A stretch of 64,000 bases of DNA from Caballeronia calidae (GCF_900044055.2 NZ_FCOX02000008.1:62001-126000), one strand, 5' to 3'; numbered from the stretch's first letter, positions 1-8,411 are shown. Program-made: numbers and translations. Notes: generated by a model from the sequence alone, not told the origin.

Positions 1-19
1 ACCGATGACCGTTGAGAGA

Positions 20-93
20 GGTAATAATTACCTTCAGCTTGTTACACGCGTGAAACGGCTTTTGTTACCCCGATTTGTAACGTGGCGCGTTAC
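20..93. promoter_or_regulatory. Cluster of short palindromes at left edge
   Basis: Seen directly: GGTAATAATTACC (20-32) is a perfect inverted repeat with one central base. GTTACACGCGTGAAAC (41-56) is a near-palindrome. GTAACG/CGTTAC (77-82 and 88-93) form a perfect inverted repeat overlapping the stop codon of the nucleoside permease gene. GTTAC-type half-sites recur several times. This could be an operator region for a gene left of the window, or a weak transcription end. No binding protein can be assigned. Confidence 0.3.
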
Positions 94-1169
94 CTTTTCG
101 GGACGCCCGTGCGCCACGCATCCCAATGTGTAACAACCGTCTGCACGAACGGATGGCCCGTTCGATACAGATTTTCGATAGCGGGCGCAAAGCCGCCCTG
201 CGCCGCGTAATTCAGCAGATTGTCGACGGCGCTCTGCCCCGGATAAGGGCGATCGAAGTCCGAGCCGGCGCGCAGCACGGCCACGCGGGACACATCCGCT
301 CGCCCGACGCTCGCCGCGCGCCTGAGCGCCTCGTAGGTCGCGTTGTCTTCCTGCTGCGTCGTGCAATAGACGCCGCGGCCATCGGTCAGTAGACGCGTCC
401 AGGCGCGCGCCCGCTCGCCGATGTACTTGCCCGACCACCATGTATCGCCGGCGAGCGTGTCGCACTGGATCACGCCGGGCGGCCGGTTCGCCGGCGCGTA
501 ATCGAACTTCGCGCGCGCGGCTTTGGCCTCGTCGCTGTCGGCGAGCGTGACGTTGCGCGACAGCGCGTACGCGGTGTCGGCGAGCGTCGCGTCGAGCGCG
601 AACAATTCGGTGCGATAGTCGAGCGGCGGTTTCTCGTCCGGCCGTTTCGTGTTGATGCCGGTGAACCCGCTCGGCCAGCTCGCAGGCTTCTCGCGCGCGT
701 CGAGTTCCCATTGCGGGCCGAAATCGACGAGATACTTCGCCCACGCCGTCGAACCGACCGTCCCCTGCGCCGGATCGATGCCCGCGATGCCGGCGATCAG
801 AAAATACGCGCGGCGCAAGTCGAAGCGGTCGGAGAATGCGAGCGCCATCATCGACGCGGCGGCGTTGGTGTGTCCCATGCCCGTCGTGACGACGCACACA
901 TCGTCGCGATTGCAATGCACGGCCGGATAATCCGGCGACAATCCCGGCACCTCGATCGCGTCCCACGGCCCGAGCCTGTCGAGCCAGACCTTGCCTTCGG
1001 GCGCGAACATCGTGACGATCATGACCTTGACTTCGCGCGAGCCGTTGGCGGCGTCGGATGAACGCGGGGCGGAGGCGCATCCCGCGAGGCTCGCCGCGAA
1101 CGCCATCGCGACGATCGCGCGGCGGAACTGCTTCGTGGTCTTCTTCGGTTCCGATGCGGCGGCTTTCAT
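90..1169 (-). CDS. Purine nucleoside permease (NUP family), putative lipoprotein
   Basis: The 359-residue product resembles the NUP family of fungal and bacterial nucleoside permeases (PF06516) over nearly its whole length. Recognisable stretches are VMIVTMFAPEGKVWLD near residue 50, the GMGHTNAAASMMAL region near 100 and LIAGIAGIDP near 125. Residues 15-31 form a hydrophobic export signal ending in the lipobox-like SLAGC, so the protein is probably anchored facing the periplasm. The family is described as transporting purine nucleosides, but it lacks obvious multi-span membrane topology and its fold resembles nucleoside phosphorylases, so catalysis is an alternative role. ATG start with a GAGGAT Shine-Dalgarno-like stretch upstream. 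It appears monocistronic, downstream of the mscS-type gene's terminator. Confidence 0.8.
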   Translation of the reverse strand: MKAAASEPKKTTKQFRRAIVAMAFAASLAGCASAPRSSDAANGSREVKVMIVTMFAPEGKVWLDRLGPWDAIEVPGLSPDYPAVHCNRDDVCVVTTGMGHTNAAASMMALAFSDRFDLRRAYFLIAGIAGIDPAQGTVGSTAWAKYLVDFGPQWELDAREKPASWPSGFTGINTKRPDEKPPLDYRTELFALDATLADTAYALSRNVTLADSDEAKAARAKFDYAPANRPPGVIQCDTLAGDTWWSGKYIGERARAWTRLLTDGRGVYCTTQQEDNATYEALRRAASVGRADVSRVAVLRAGSDFDRPYPGQSAVDNLLNYAAQGGFAPAIENLYRTGHPFVQTVVTHWDAWRTGVPKR

Positions 1170-1202
1170 GGCAGGCGTGATCCTCGTAAAAGTTCGACCC
1201 TC

Positions 1203-1233
1203 GAAAGAAAATCGCGCCCTCGGGGGGCGCGAT
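1203..1233 (-). terminator. Rho-independent terminator of the mscS-family gene
   Basis: A perfect 9-bp stem (ATCGCGCCC 1211-1219, GGGCGCGAT 1225-1233) with a 5-nt loop is followed, on the minus strand, by TTTCTTTC. It sits 20 nt after the stop of the upstream MscS-family gene and before the nucleoside permease start. Confidence 0.75.
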
Positions 1234-1253
1234 CGGGCCGAACGATTATAGGA

Positions 1254-3815
1254 TCACGTGCCGCTCTGCGAGGCCCGCGGCGGCGGCGCATTCGATGCGG
1301 CGTTCGCCGGACCCGCGGCTTCGCTCGTCGGATGCTGCGCGGCCTTCGACGGCTCGCCGCGCTGATCCGCGCCGGCCTCCTCCGCATCGGCAACGGAATC
1401 CTGACCGCCTTCCTGGCCCCCGCCATTCACGATCACGAAGTTGCGCTGCGGATTCGCAATCTCGATGCCGCGCGCCGTGAACTCGTTGAGAATGCGCCGG
1501 TTGAACTCGCGCTGCACCGGCCAGCGCGCGCTGTCGCGGCATTGGATCTGACCGGCGAGCGTGACGGTCGAGCCGTCGACGGCATCGACGCCCCAGAAGC
1601 TGAAATCGGACAGGATGCCGTCGCGGAACGCCTCGTCTTCACGCAGCGCCGTGCCGATCTCCTTCAGCGTCGAGATCGCGAGATCGACATCCTGGCCGAG
1701 CGCGATCGACACGCGCACCGCCGCGTTGCCGATGCCGCGATTCGTGTTGTTCACCGTCGACACCGAGCTGAACGGCACGGTGTAGAGCGAGCCGTCGCCG
1801 CCGCGCAGACGCACCGTGCGGATCGACAGATATTCGACTGTCCCCGACACCCCGGCGAGCGTCACCCAGTCGCCCACCTGCATCGCGTTTTCCATCAGCA
1901 GGAAGATGCCGGTGATGAGATCCTGCACGAGCTTTTGCGAGCCGAAGCCGAGCGCCACGCCGAAGATGCTCGCGCTCGCGAGCAAGGGCGCCGTGTTCAC
2001 GCCGAGCTCCGAAAGCCCCGTCAGGACGACGACCATCGCGATCACGATGAAGAGGCCGGTGCGCATCATCGGCAACAGCGTGCGCAGACGCGCGGCACGC
2101 AGGCGTTCGCCGCTCGCGGTCCACTGCTCGAGCCGCCGCTCGACGACGATGTTCGCCGCTTCCCACACGAGCACGGCGAACACGGCCGCGATCACGATCG
2201 TGACGAGCGCCGACGCGAGCCGGTTGCCGACGCCGCCCGACGTGAAGAAATGCACGATGTTGACGCCCCACACTTCCAGCAGCGCGACGACCGTCACGAC
2301 CGAGATCAGCGCCTGCACGATGCGCCGCAACGCCGGGTAATAGCGATACGCACGCCGTCGCGCGATCGATTCGTTTGCGAGATCGTCCTCGTCGTCCTGA
2401 TGGAACACGCGGCCGAGCGCGCCGAACGCGACGATCGCCAGCACGCGCGTGCCGACGAGCACGAGCAGCGACAGGCCGCCGAGATGGAACAGCGTGCGAT
2501 AGCCGTTCTGCACGTCGAGCGCCCACACGAACCACAGCGCGATCACGAAGAAGATCGCGACGCCCGCCCAGATATCGGCGAGCCAGTTGCCGAAGAGCTT
2601 GACGGAGCGGTTCGCCCGCGCGCGCGCGCGAATGCGTTCGGCTACGGGTCTGCGGCATTCGAAGATCACGAACGCGATCATCAGATGCACGATCAGCAGG
2701 ACGCCCTTCGTAATGGCGATATGGGCGTCGCCCGATAAACCCAGCGGCTCGGCGGCATTGGCGAGCGCGAGGCCCGCGCCCGCGACGCTCACGATGCGCC
2801 GCACCCAGCGATGCGTGTACACCGCGTAGACATCGCGCATCTGGATGAGGCGCAGGCCGGGCGCGCGCGGCGCGACGAAGAAGCCGCTCACGATCACGAT
2901 CGCGCGGCATACCAGATAGACGTCGATGAGCGAGCCCGCGACGCGCGCTTCGGGCGTGTCGTCGTTGATGAAGACCGACATCAGCAGCGTCACCACGCCG
3001 ATGAAGACGACGAGCGGAACCAGCGCGAGGAAGCCGTAGAGCAGCGCGCTCGGCAGGCGCTGCAACAGCGTCCAGTGACGCGCCGCATGTCGTTGTCCGC
3101 GCGCGTCGTCGGCCTTGCGCTCCGCGAGATGCATCGCGGTTTCGTCGCCGCTTCGCGCCGCGGCGTCTTCCGCGCGCTCGGCGGCGTGCTGTTGGCGCAC
3201 GAGGTTCGGATCCTGCTCCTCGGCATCGGCGATGCCGCGCGCCGCGATTTTCGCGCGCGGCTTCTTCAGGAAGCGCGAGCACAGGAATTCGAGCAGCAGC
3301 GCGGGCAGCAGCGACGCCAGCACGGTCCACGCGACATGACCGATGAGCGCGCGCCCGTCCGCGCTCGACGTGCGGTCGCGCCACCACGAGATCACGGAGC
3401 CGAAATCGAGCAGCGTCGCCGCCGCGCGCCGCATGCCCCCGCCGAACTGCACGAGCCAGTGGCCCGCCTGCCGGGATATCTGCGAAGCGAGACCGTTCGC
3501 GGTCAATGAATGCGCGAGCACGCCGGATGCGCCCGATGCGGGCGCCGCCGCCGACGACGACGCAGCCTGCGGCGCACTCGCGGGCGCGGCGAGCGCGCCC
3601 GCCGCCGCGATGGCGCGCAGCGTATCCGCGACCTGCGAGCGGCGCGCGGGATCGTTGAGCACCGCGAGCGCATCGCGCGCCTGCTGCGGCGTCAGCGCGA
3701 CGGCCGGCTGCGACGCGTGCTGCGCGGGAGCGGCTGCGGCGAAGGAGGACTGCGAAAAGATCGGAAGAAGGCTCGACACGGCGACGAGCAGCACTGCCAG
3801 GAGCAATTTGCGCAT
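1254..3815 (-). CDS. Large mechanosensitive ion channel family protein (MscS superfamily)
   Basis: This is an 853-residue inner-membrane channel of the large MscS class (compare E. coli YbiO, about 740 aa). It begins with a cleavable-looking signal peptide (about 28 residues ending SSFAAA), then an Ala-rich periplasmic segment and many membrane spans. The MscS core lies in the last third: the pore helix and beta domain are visible as LGFGSQKLVQDLITGIF, MQVGDWV and VPFSSVSTVNNTNRG. A hydrophilic Ala/Pro-rich tail of about 60 residues follows. Such channels open under membrane tension to protect against hypo-osmotic shock. I chose the ATG giving MRKLLLAVLL over a GTG 18 nt upstream (3833), because it starts the signal peptide cleanly. 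It ends in a strong terminator. Confidence 0.88.
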   Translation of the reverse strand: MRKLLLAVLLVAVSSLLPIFSQSSFAAAAPAQHASQPAVALTPQQARDALAVLNDPARRSQVADTLRAIAAAGALAAPASAPQAASSSAAAPASGASGVLAHSLTANGLASQISRQAGHWLVQFGGGMRRAAATLLDFGSVISWWRDRTSSADGRALIGHVAWTVLASLLPALLLEFLCSRFLKKPRAKIAARGIADAEEQDPNLVRQQHAAERAEDAAARSGDETAMHLAERKADDARGQRHAARHWTLLQRLPSALLYGFLALVPLVVFIGVVTLLMSVFINDDTPEARVAGSLIDVYLVCRAIVIVSGFFVAPRAPGLRLIQMRDVYAVYTHRWVRRIVSVAGAGLALANAAEPLGLSGDAHIAITKGVLLIVHLMIAFVIFECRRPVAERIRARARANRSVKLFGNWLADIWAGVAIFFVIALWFVWALDVQNGYRTLFHLGGLSLLVLVGTRVLAIVAFGALGRVFHQDDEDDLANESIARRRAYRYYPALRRIVQALISVVTVVALLEVWGVNIVHFFTSGGVGNRLASALVTIVIAAVFAVLVWEAANIVVERRLEQWTASGERLRAARLRTLLPMMRTGLFIVIAMVVVLTGLSELGVNTAPLLASASIFGVALGFGSQKLVQDLITGIFLLMENAMQVGDWVTLAGVSGTVEYLSIRTVRLRGGDGSLYTVPFSSVSTVNNTNRGIGNAAVRVSIALGQDVDLAISTLKEIGTALREDEAFRDGILSDFSFWGVDAVDGSTVTLAGQIQCRDSARWPVQREFNRRILNEFTARGIEIANPQRNFVIVNGGGQEGGQDSVADAEEAGADQRGEPSKAAQHPTSEAAGPANAASNAPPPRASQSGT

Positions 3816-3975
3816 GGGTCGGATGAAGATCACGAAATTTCAGGGACTCGATGCGGACGACGCGCACGACGTATGTTAACGCGATGCCGCCAGCGCGGCA
3901 GAAGCGGCCCCGGACGACCCTCAGGTCGTTAGCACGCGGCGCTCCTGCCCCGCCATGAATTGGCGCGAATCGAGC

Positions 3976-4902
3976 CTACAGCATCGCGGGTTCGCCGCGA
4001 TCGCGGGCGATGTCGGGCTCGAAGAATACCCAGCGCACTTGCGGAAACGCACGCTGCAGGTCTTCCTCGATGATATTGATCGCATCGATCATCGCGCGGC
4101 CGCTGGCGTAGTCGATCATCTCGGCCTGGACCGCGACGACCACGTGTTTGCCCCATTGCAGCGTGATGAGGCTGATGATGCGCGTGATCTCGGGACGCGT
4201 GCGCAAGTGCGCGTCGATCGCCTTGCGCACTTCGGGGCTCGCGGATTCGCCGACGATCATCGACTTCACTTCGCGCGCCACCAGATACGCGATCACCATC
4301 AGCAGCACGCCGACGCCGATCGACCCCGCCGCGTCATACGCCGGATTGCCGGTGAGCATGGTCAGGAGCACGGCGGCGAACGCGATCGCGAGACCGAGCA
4401 GCGCCGCGACATCCTCGCCCGCGACGACGAGCAACTCCGATTCGCGCGTTTCGCGGAACCATCGCCACAAGGTCTTGTCCGGCGCGCCCTTGCGGATTTC
4501 GCGTAAAGCGCCCGCGAGCGAGAACGCTTCGAGCACGACGGAGACGCCGAGAATCACGAGCGCGACGATCGGATTCGACAAGGGCTCGTGATGGAGCAGC
4601 CGATGCGCGCCTTCATACACCGAGAACGCCCCGCCGACGAAGAACAGCAGCAGCGCGACGATCAGCGCATAGAAATAGATCTCGCGCCCCGAGCCCAACG
4701 GATGCAGCGCGTTCGCGGGCTTCTGCGCGCGCTTCAGGCCGAAGAGCAGCAGCAACTGGTTGCCGCAATCGGCGGTGGAATGGATGGCTTCGGCGAACAT
4801 CGCGCCCGAGCCGGTGAAGGCCGCCGCCCCGAACTTGCAGACGGCGATGCCGAAATTCGCGGCGAGCGCGTAGAAGATGGCTTTCGGAGATTCTTCCTTC
4901 AT
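3976..4902 (-). CDS. Cation diffusion facilitator (CDF) family transporter
   Basis: The 308-residue protein has a CDF architecture: several membrane spans in the first two thirds, then a soluble domain ending in VFFEPDIARDRGE. The metal-site helices show HSTADCGNQ (about residue 41) and, later, a GEDVAALLG stretch. HPLGSGREIYF resembles the SLC30A9/ZNT9-like subgroup. Expected function is proton-coupled export of divalent cations such as Zn2+ or Mn2+ from the cytoplasm; the metal cannot be read from sequence. It starts 16 nt after the selD stop on the same strand, so it is probably the last gene of the three-gene operon with selD and the glycolipid-binding-domain gene. The initiating ATG follows AAAAAGGC. 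Confidence 0.85.
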   Translation of the reverse strand: MKEESPKAIFYALAANFGIAVCKFGAAAFTGSGAMFAEAIHSTADCGNQLLLLFGLKRAQKPANALHPLGSGREIYFYALIVALLLFFVGGAFSVYEGAHRLLHHEPLSNPIVALVILGVSVVLEAFSLAGALREIRKGAPDKTLWRWFRETRESELLVVAGEDVAALLGLAIAFAAVLLTMLTGNPAYDAAGSIGVGVLLMVIAYLVAREVKSMIVGESASPEVRKAIDAHLRTRPEITRIISLITLQWGKHVVVAVQAEMIDYASGRAMIDAINIIEEDLQRAFPQVRWVFFEPDIARDRGEPAML

Positions 4903-4918
4903 GCCTTTTTATATCGGA

Positions 4919-5974
4919 TCAGGACACGTCGACGCGGCTCGGGCCGTCCACCATCTCGCCGATCACCGCCGCTTCGTCGAAGCCGTCGGCGCGGAAGATC
5001 GCGAGCACGTCGTTCACCGCTTCGGGCGCGCACGATACGAGCAGGCCGCCCGACGTCTGCGGATCGGTAAGCAAGGCGCGGGCCTCATCGTTTTCCTTGC
5101 CGTCAACGTTCAACGTGATGTCGTGGCCATAGGCCGCCCAGTTGCGGCCCGACGCGCCCGTGTAGATGCCCGCGCCGACAAACTCGCGCACCTGCGGCAG
5201 CCACGGCAGGTCCGCATAACGGATGCGCGCCGTGAGTTGCGCGCCGCGTGCGAGTTCCAGCGTATGGCCGAGCAGGCCGAAGCCGGTCACGTCCGTCAGC
5301 GCGTGCACGCCGTCGAGCTGCGCGAGCTCCGCGCCCGGGCGATTGAGCTTGGTCGTCGCATCGATCATCGCCCGGTAGCCGGCGGCGTCGAGCTTGTCTT
5401 TCTTCAGCGCCGCCGACAGCACGCCGACGCCGAGCGGCTTGCCGAGCACGAGCACGTCGCCCGCGCGCGCGGCCGCGTTGCGCTTCACGCGCGACGGATG
5501 CACGATGCCGAGCGCCGCGAGCCCGTAGATCGGCTCGACGGAATCGATCGAATGGCCGCCCGCGACCGGAATGCCCGCTTCGGCGCACACCGCTTCGCCG
5601 CCCTTCAGCACTTGCGCGATCACTTCATGCGGCAATACGTTGATCGGCATGCCGACGAGCGCGAGCGCGAGAATCGGCTTGCCGCCCATCGCGTAGACAT
5701 CGGACAGCGCGTTGGTCGCGGCGATGCGGCCGAAGTCGAACGGATCGTCGACGATGGGCATGAAGAAATCGGTGGTCGCGACGATCGCCTGCTCGTCGTT
5801 GAGCTTGTAGACGGCGGCGTCGTCGGCGGTGTCGTTGCCCACGAGGAGATTCGGGAACGCGGGCAATGGCGTCGCGCGCTTGAGCAGATCGGCGAGCACG
5901 CCGGGCGCGATCTTGCAGCCGCAGCCGCCGCCGTGGGACAGGCTCGTGAGACGGGGGGAAGTGGTGTCGGTCAT
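4919..5974 (-). CDS. selD: Selenide, water dikinase
   Basis: SelD makes selenophosphate from selenide and ATP, the selenium donor for selenocysteine and for 2-selenouridine in tRNA. The 351-residue product carries the catalytic motif GGGCGCKIAPGVL, with Cys and Lys equivalent to C17/K20 of E. coli SelD, the nucleotide-binding GNDTADDAAVY and TTDFFMPIVDDPFDFG, and LTDVTGFGLLGH. The active-site residue is Cys, not selenocysteine. I prefer the ATG at 5974, which matches the family N-terminus. A GTG at 6022 gives 16 more residues and overlaps the upstream stop as GTGA, so coupling from there is possible. No selA, selB, selC or selU is visible nearby. Confidence 0.93.
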   Translation of the reverse strand: MTDTTSPRLTSLSHGGGCGCKIAPGVLADLLKRATPLPAFPNLLVGNDTADDAAVYKLNDEQAIVATTDFFMPIVDDPFDFGRIAATNALSDVYAMGGKPILALALVGMPINVLPHEVIAQVLKGGEAVCAEAGIPVAGGHSIDSVEPIYGLAALGIVHPSRVKRNAAARAGDVLVLGKPLGVGVLSAALKKDKLDAAGYRAMIDATTKLNRPGAELAQLDGVHALTDVTGFGLLGHTLELARGAQLTARIRYADLPWLPQVREFVGAGIYTGASGRNWAAYGHDITLNVDGKENDEARALLTDPQTSGGLLVSCAPEAVNDVLAIFRADGFDEAAVIGEMVDGPSRVDVS

Positions 5975-6018
5975 CGTGGAATTCGTTGGAGCGAGAGTCT
6001 GCGTATTATCGCCGTTGC

Positions 6019-6579
6019 TCACGCGATGCGTTTGAAGAGCCCCGGATAGTCGAGCACGAGCCCGCTTTCATCGACGGTGATGTCCGCCGTGAAGCCCGTA
6101 TCCAGCCCTTCGTAACGATAGCGATGATTCGGCTCGATGCACGTGTACGCCTGCTCGACCGCGCTCACGGAAAGCTCCGGCACGCGCACGTAGACGACGC
6201 GGATCACGCGCCGCTCGCCGCGCTCCAGTTGCAGGCGCCGGATCGGCAGCGTGTTGGTGAAAGGCGTCGCGGTGATGTCCACGTCGATGCAGCCGCGCAG
6301 CGCGTCCTGCGGATCGCCGTGCGCGTCGGTCCATGCGTGCGCGTCGCCGTTGTTGCCGCCTCTGCGATGCAGATCGAGCGTCGCGCCGCCCGCGAGCTTC
6401 AAGGCGAGACGCGTGACCTGCCAGCGCGCATCGCATTCGATCCGATACACGAGGCCGAAAGCATGCGCTTCATCCTCGCCCACGACCGCGCTCTCGATCA
6501 CGATGCCATCGGGCGCCTCGTTCAAGACGAGATGCTCGAGCCCCGGGCCTTCCTGTTGCGACCATCGCACCGCTTTCAT
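6019..6579 (-). CDS. Putative glycolipid-binding domain protein (DUF1089 family)
   Basis: The 186-residue protein fits the putative glycolipid-binding family (PF06475): an N-terminal VRWSQQEGPGLEHL, a central YRIECDARWQVTRL and a C-terminal DITVDESGLVLDYPGLF. It has no signal peptide or membrane segment, so it is predicted cytoplasmic. Members are described as single-domain proteins of poorly known function. The ATG at 6579 is preceded by AGAGGTG at good spacing; an upstream in-frame ATG at 6633 lacks this. Its stop lies at the possible selD GTG start, implying co-transcription with selD and the CDF transporter. Why a glycolipid-binding-type protein should sit with selenophosphate synthesis is unclear. 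Confidence 0.75.
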   Translation of the reverse strand: MKAVRWSQQEGPGLEHLVLNEAPDGIVIESAVVGEDEAHAFGLVYRIECDARWQVTRLALKLAGGATLDLHRRGGNNGDAHAWTDAHGDPQDALRGCIDVDITATPFTNTLPIRRLQLERGERRVIRVVYVRVPELSVSAVEQAYTCIEPNHRYRYEGLDTGFTADITVDESGLVLDYPGLFKRIA

Positions 6580-6670
6580 CGCGCACCTCTTTCGTGTGTT
6601 CGTCTGCTTCGAAGGATACATCGCGCCGCGCAATGCTTTCGATCAGCATTCGACATGCGCGAATTGCTCG

Positions 6671-6697
6671 ACGTCACAAAACGTCACACGGTATACT
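6671..6697 (+). promoter_or_regulatory. Direct repeat and -10 element upstream of periplasmic protein gene
   Basis: ACGTCACA occurs twice, at 6671-6678 and 6681-6688, exactly one helical turn apart, immediately upstream of TATACT (6692-6697), a good sigma70 -10. No convincing -35 is present, so activation by a protein bound to the repeats is plausible. The region also serves the divergent glycolipid-binding/selD operon. Confidence 0.35.
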
Positions 6698-6816
6698 CCG
6701 CGCCATTCCTGCGCAGGCGCGCGCACCGCACTCACAGCGCCATTCACGCGATCCGTGCCCCGGCGATCCGCGCTCTGCCCGACCATCCCGAACGCCCCTT
6801 TTTCATCGCCCATCGC

Positions 6817-7239
6817 ATGAAGCCCATTCTTGCTCCCGCCTTGTTCGCGCTCGCGCTGTCGGCGTCGATGTTTCAGCTCGTCGCGGCACAGGAAGCGCCG
6901 GACCTGCCCGAGGATTATTCGTATCTCGCCAAACTCCATGTGCCCGATGCCGTCGCGCAATGCGTCGCCGCATTCGACCGCTGGGTGGAAAACGCGCCGA
7001 AGTACGACACGCTCATCGTGCCCGACCGGCGCGTGCTGTCCGCGAAGATCGACGACGATACTCCGATCTTCAGTGTCGGCAACCCGATTCCGGTCGACAA
7101 GGTCATCGTGATGCGCGCGTTCGCGAAGGCGCGCGGCACGGCGCAATGGACGCGCGTGGACAGCCGCTGCGGCGTCCGCGACGGTCATGTGGTCGGCGTC
7201 TCGCTCACGCCGAACATGAAGCCGAAGATCGTGCGCTGA
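6817..7239 (+). CDS. Small periplasmic protein of unknown function
   Basis: The 140-residue product starts with a typical Sec signal peptide (MKPILAPALFALALSASMFQ, cleavage near VAAQ) and is otherwise hydrophilic. Two cysteines, at AQCVAAF and DSRCGVRDG, could form a disulfide in the periplasm. The C-terminal stretch TQWTRVDSRCGVRDGHVVG-like in pattern resembles small conserved Burkholderia exported proteins, but I cannot assign a function. A much longer open frame extends upstream to 5986; the ATG at 6817 is chosen because it begins the signal peptide and the upstream part is a shadow of the glycolipid-binding gene. It is convergent with the Rrf2 regulator, 6 nt apart at the 3' ends. Confidence 0.7.
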   Translation: MKPILAPALFALALSASMFQLVAAQEAPDLPEDYSYLAKLHVPDAVAQCVAAFDRWVENAPKYDTLIVPDRRVLSAKIDDDTPIFSVGNPIPVDKVIVMRAFAKARGTAQWTRVDSRCGVRDGHVVGVSLTPNMKPKIVR

Positions 7240-7245
7240 GTTCCT

Positions 7246-7770
7246 TTAGTTCTTCGCCGCGCGGCGCTGGCTGGTGCGCTCGTCCAGCCATTTGACGACC
7301 TGCGGCCCGAACGTGCGCGGCGCCTTCGCGTGAACCCGGCCTGCGAGATCCGATAGCCGATCCGCCGCCAGCGCCTCGCGCATGCGCTTCTCGGCGTTCT
7401 TCATCACCGCGTGCACGGCGCACACGCCGCTCGTCGCCCAGGGCGGCGCGTCCTCGCCGAACACCGCGCAGCGCGCGCGAATCTCCCTGCAATCGAAGAG
7501 CGGCTTGTCGCCGTCGATCGCGTCGACGACATCGAGCACGCTGATTTCCCGCGACGGCCGCGCGAGCGCGAAGCCCCCGCGCGCGCCTTCCGTCGCGACG
7601 ACGAGGCCCGCCTTGTGCAGCTTCGTGAAGAGCTTGGCGACGTATTCCGCCGGCACGCCCTGCAATTCCGCGAGATCGCGTACGCTCGCCTCGCGCACGC
7701 CGTGCGGCGGTTCCGCCAGATAGAGCATGCAGTGCAGCGCGTACTCGACGCCCGTGCTGATGTGGGACAT
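7246..7770 (-). CDS. Rrf2 family transcriptional regulator
   Basis: The 174-residue DNA-binding protein has the Rrf2 winged-helix N-terminus: HISTGVEYALHCMLYLA, then the recognition region VPAEYVAKLFTKLHKAGLV and the wing GARGGFALARP. Three cysteines at about residues 93, 100 and 116 (DCREIRARC and GVCAVH) match the position where IscR, NsrR and RsrR bind an Fe-S cluster, so redox, NO or iron sensing is plausible, though spacing differs among members. ATG at 7770 has GGAG five bases upstream; a GTG at 7776 is the alternative. No target operon is adjacent on the same strand. Confidence 0.85.
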   Translation of the reverse strand: MSHISTGVEYALHCMLYLAEPPHGVREASVRDLAELQGVPAEYVAKLFTKLHKAGLVVATEGARGGFALARPSREISVLDVVDAIDGDKPLFDCREIRARCAVFGEDAPPWATSGVCAVHAVMKNAEKRMREALAADRLSDLAGRVHAKAPRTFGPQVVKWLDERTSQRRAAKN

Positions 7771-7888
7771 ATCCACTCCGACAATATAAATCGTAGTTCA
7801 GGATAACGTGTCGCAGGGCCGCGTGCAACGCATCCGATGCGCCGCGCCGGACCCTTACGGGCGCCGCTCGAAAATATTTCAGGTTACA

Positions 7889-7904
7889 CGTTTGCTTACA
7901 AACG
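7889..7904. promoter_or_regulatory. Perfect inverted repeat upstream of small lipoprotein
   Basis: CGTTTG-CTTA-CAAACG is a perfect 6-bp inverted repeat, preceded by GTTACACG as also found at the left edge of the window. It lies about 65 nt before the 39-residue lipoprotein start and about 120 nt from the Rrf2 start. It may be an operator; no protein can be named. Confidence 0.3.
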
Positions 7905-7966
7905 AACACGGCTTGTCATTTTGCGAACCGCTACATTGGTCTCCATTGATTCACACGGAGAAAACC

Positions 7967-8086
7967 ATGAAGAAACTAGCGATCCTTGCAGCGTTGGGCG
8001 TGTTGCTGAGCAGCGCGCTATCGGGCTGCATCGTCGTGCCGGACGGTGGCGGATATCACCATCACCACGGTTATTACCGCGACTGA
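7967..8086 (+). CDS. Tiny His-rich lipoprotein (39 aa)
   Basis: MKKLAILAALGVLLSSALSG is followed by Cys, a clear type II signal peptide with lipobox LSGC. The mature part is only about 19 residues, VVPDGGGYHHHHGYYRD in its tail, with four consecutive His and three Tyr. A CGGAG Shine-Dalgarno lies 9 nt before the ATG. Small Gly/His/Tyr-rich exported peptides of this kind are common in Burkholderia, but their role is unknown; the His cluster suggests transition-metal binding (inference). It is followed 92 nt later by another His-rich exported protein in the same direction. Confidence 0.65.
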   Translation: MKKLAILAALGVLLSSALSGCIVVPDGGGYHHHHGYYRD

Positions 8087-8178
8087 ACCGGTGCTGAATC
8101 ACTCACCGGATTTCGGCATAACTGCTACCACGTGAATCGCGGTTTGGACCGCAAGCATACGAACAAGGAGTCAACATC

Positions 8179-8397
8179 ATGAACAAGACGAAGAAGAGCC
8201 TGCTGATCGCCACCCTCGCCGCCGCGCTGGGCATGGGACTCGCCAACGTCGCTTCCGCCGACGTGCATCACTACGCACCGCATCACGTGAGCGTGGGCTG
8301 GCATGGCGATCGCTACTGGGATGGCCATCGCTACTGGGAACGCAAGGAGTGGGAGCGTCATCATCACGTCGCGCCGCCCGCGCATCGTTACTACTGA
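8179..8397 (+). CDS. Small exported His/Trp/Tyr-rich protein (72 aa)
   Basis: A Sec signal peptide (residues 1 to about 27, ending NVASA) precedes a 45-residue mature chain with about ten His and many Trp, Tyr and Arg, including a repeated RYWDGHRYWERKEWE-type pattern. This composition is rare for a globular protein and suggests metal or polyanion binding at the envelope (inference). AAGGAG before the ATG gives a good ribosome site. It ends just before a strong bidirectional hairpin shared with the anti-sigma gene. Confidence 0.65.
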   Translation: MNKTKKSLLIATLAAALGMGLANVASADVHHYAPHHVSVGWHGDRYWDGHRYWERKEWERHHHVAPPAHRYY

Positions 8398-8411
8398 TCC
8401 CATGAGGCATG

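Noticed and set aside
1639..3867. 742-codon minus-strand frame overlapping the mscS-family gene
   Set aside because: Out-of-frame shadow; the MscS core motifs are in the other frame.
5986..6816. Upstream extension of the periplasmic protein gene to 417 codons
   Set aside because: Antisense to the glycolipid-binding gene; the clear signal peptide starts at 6817.
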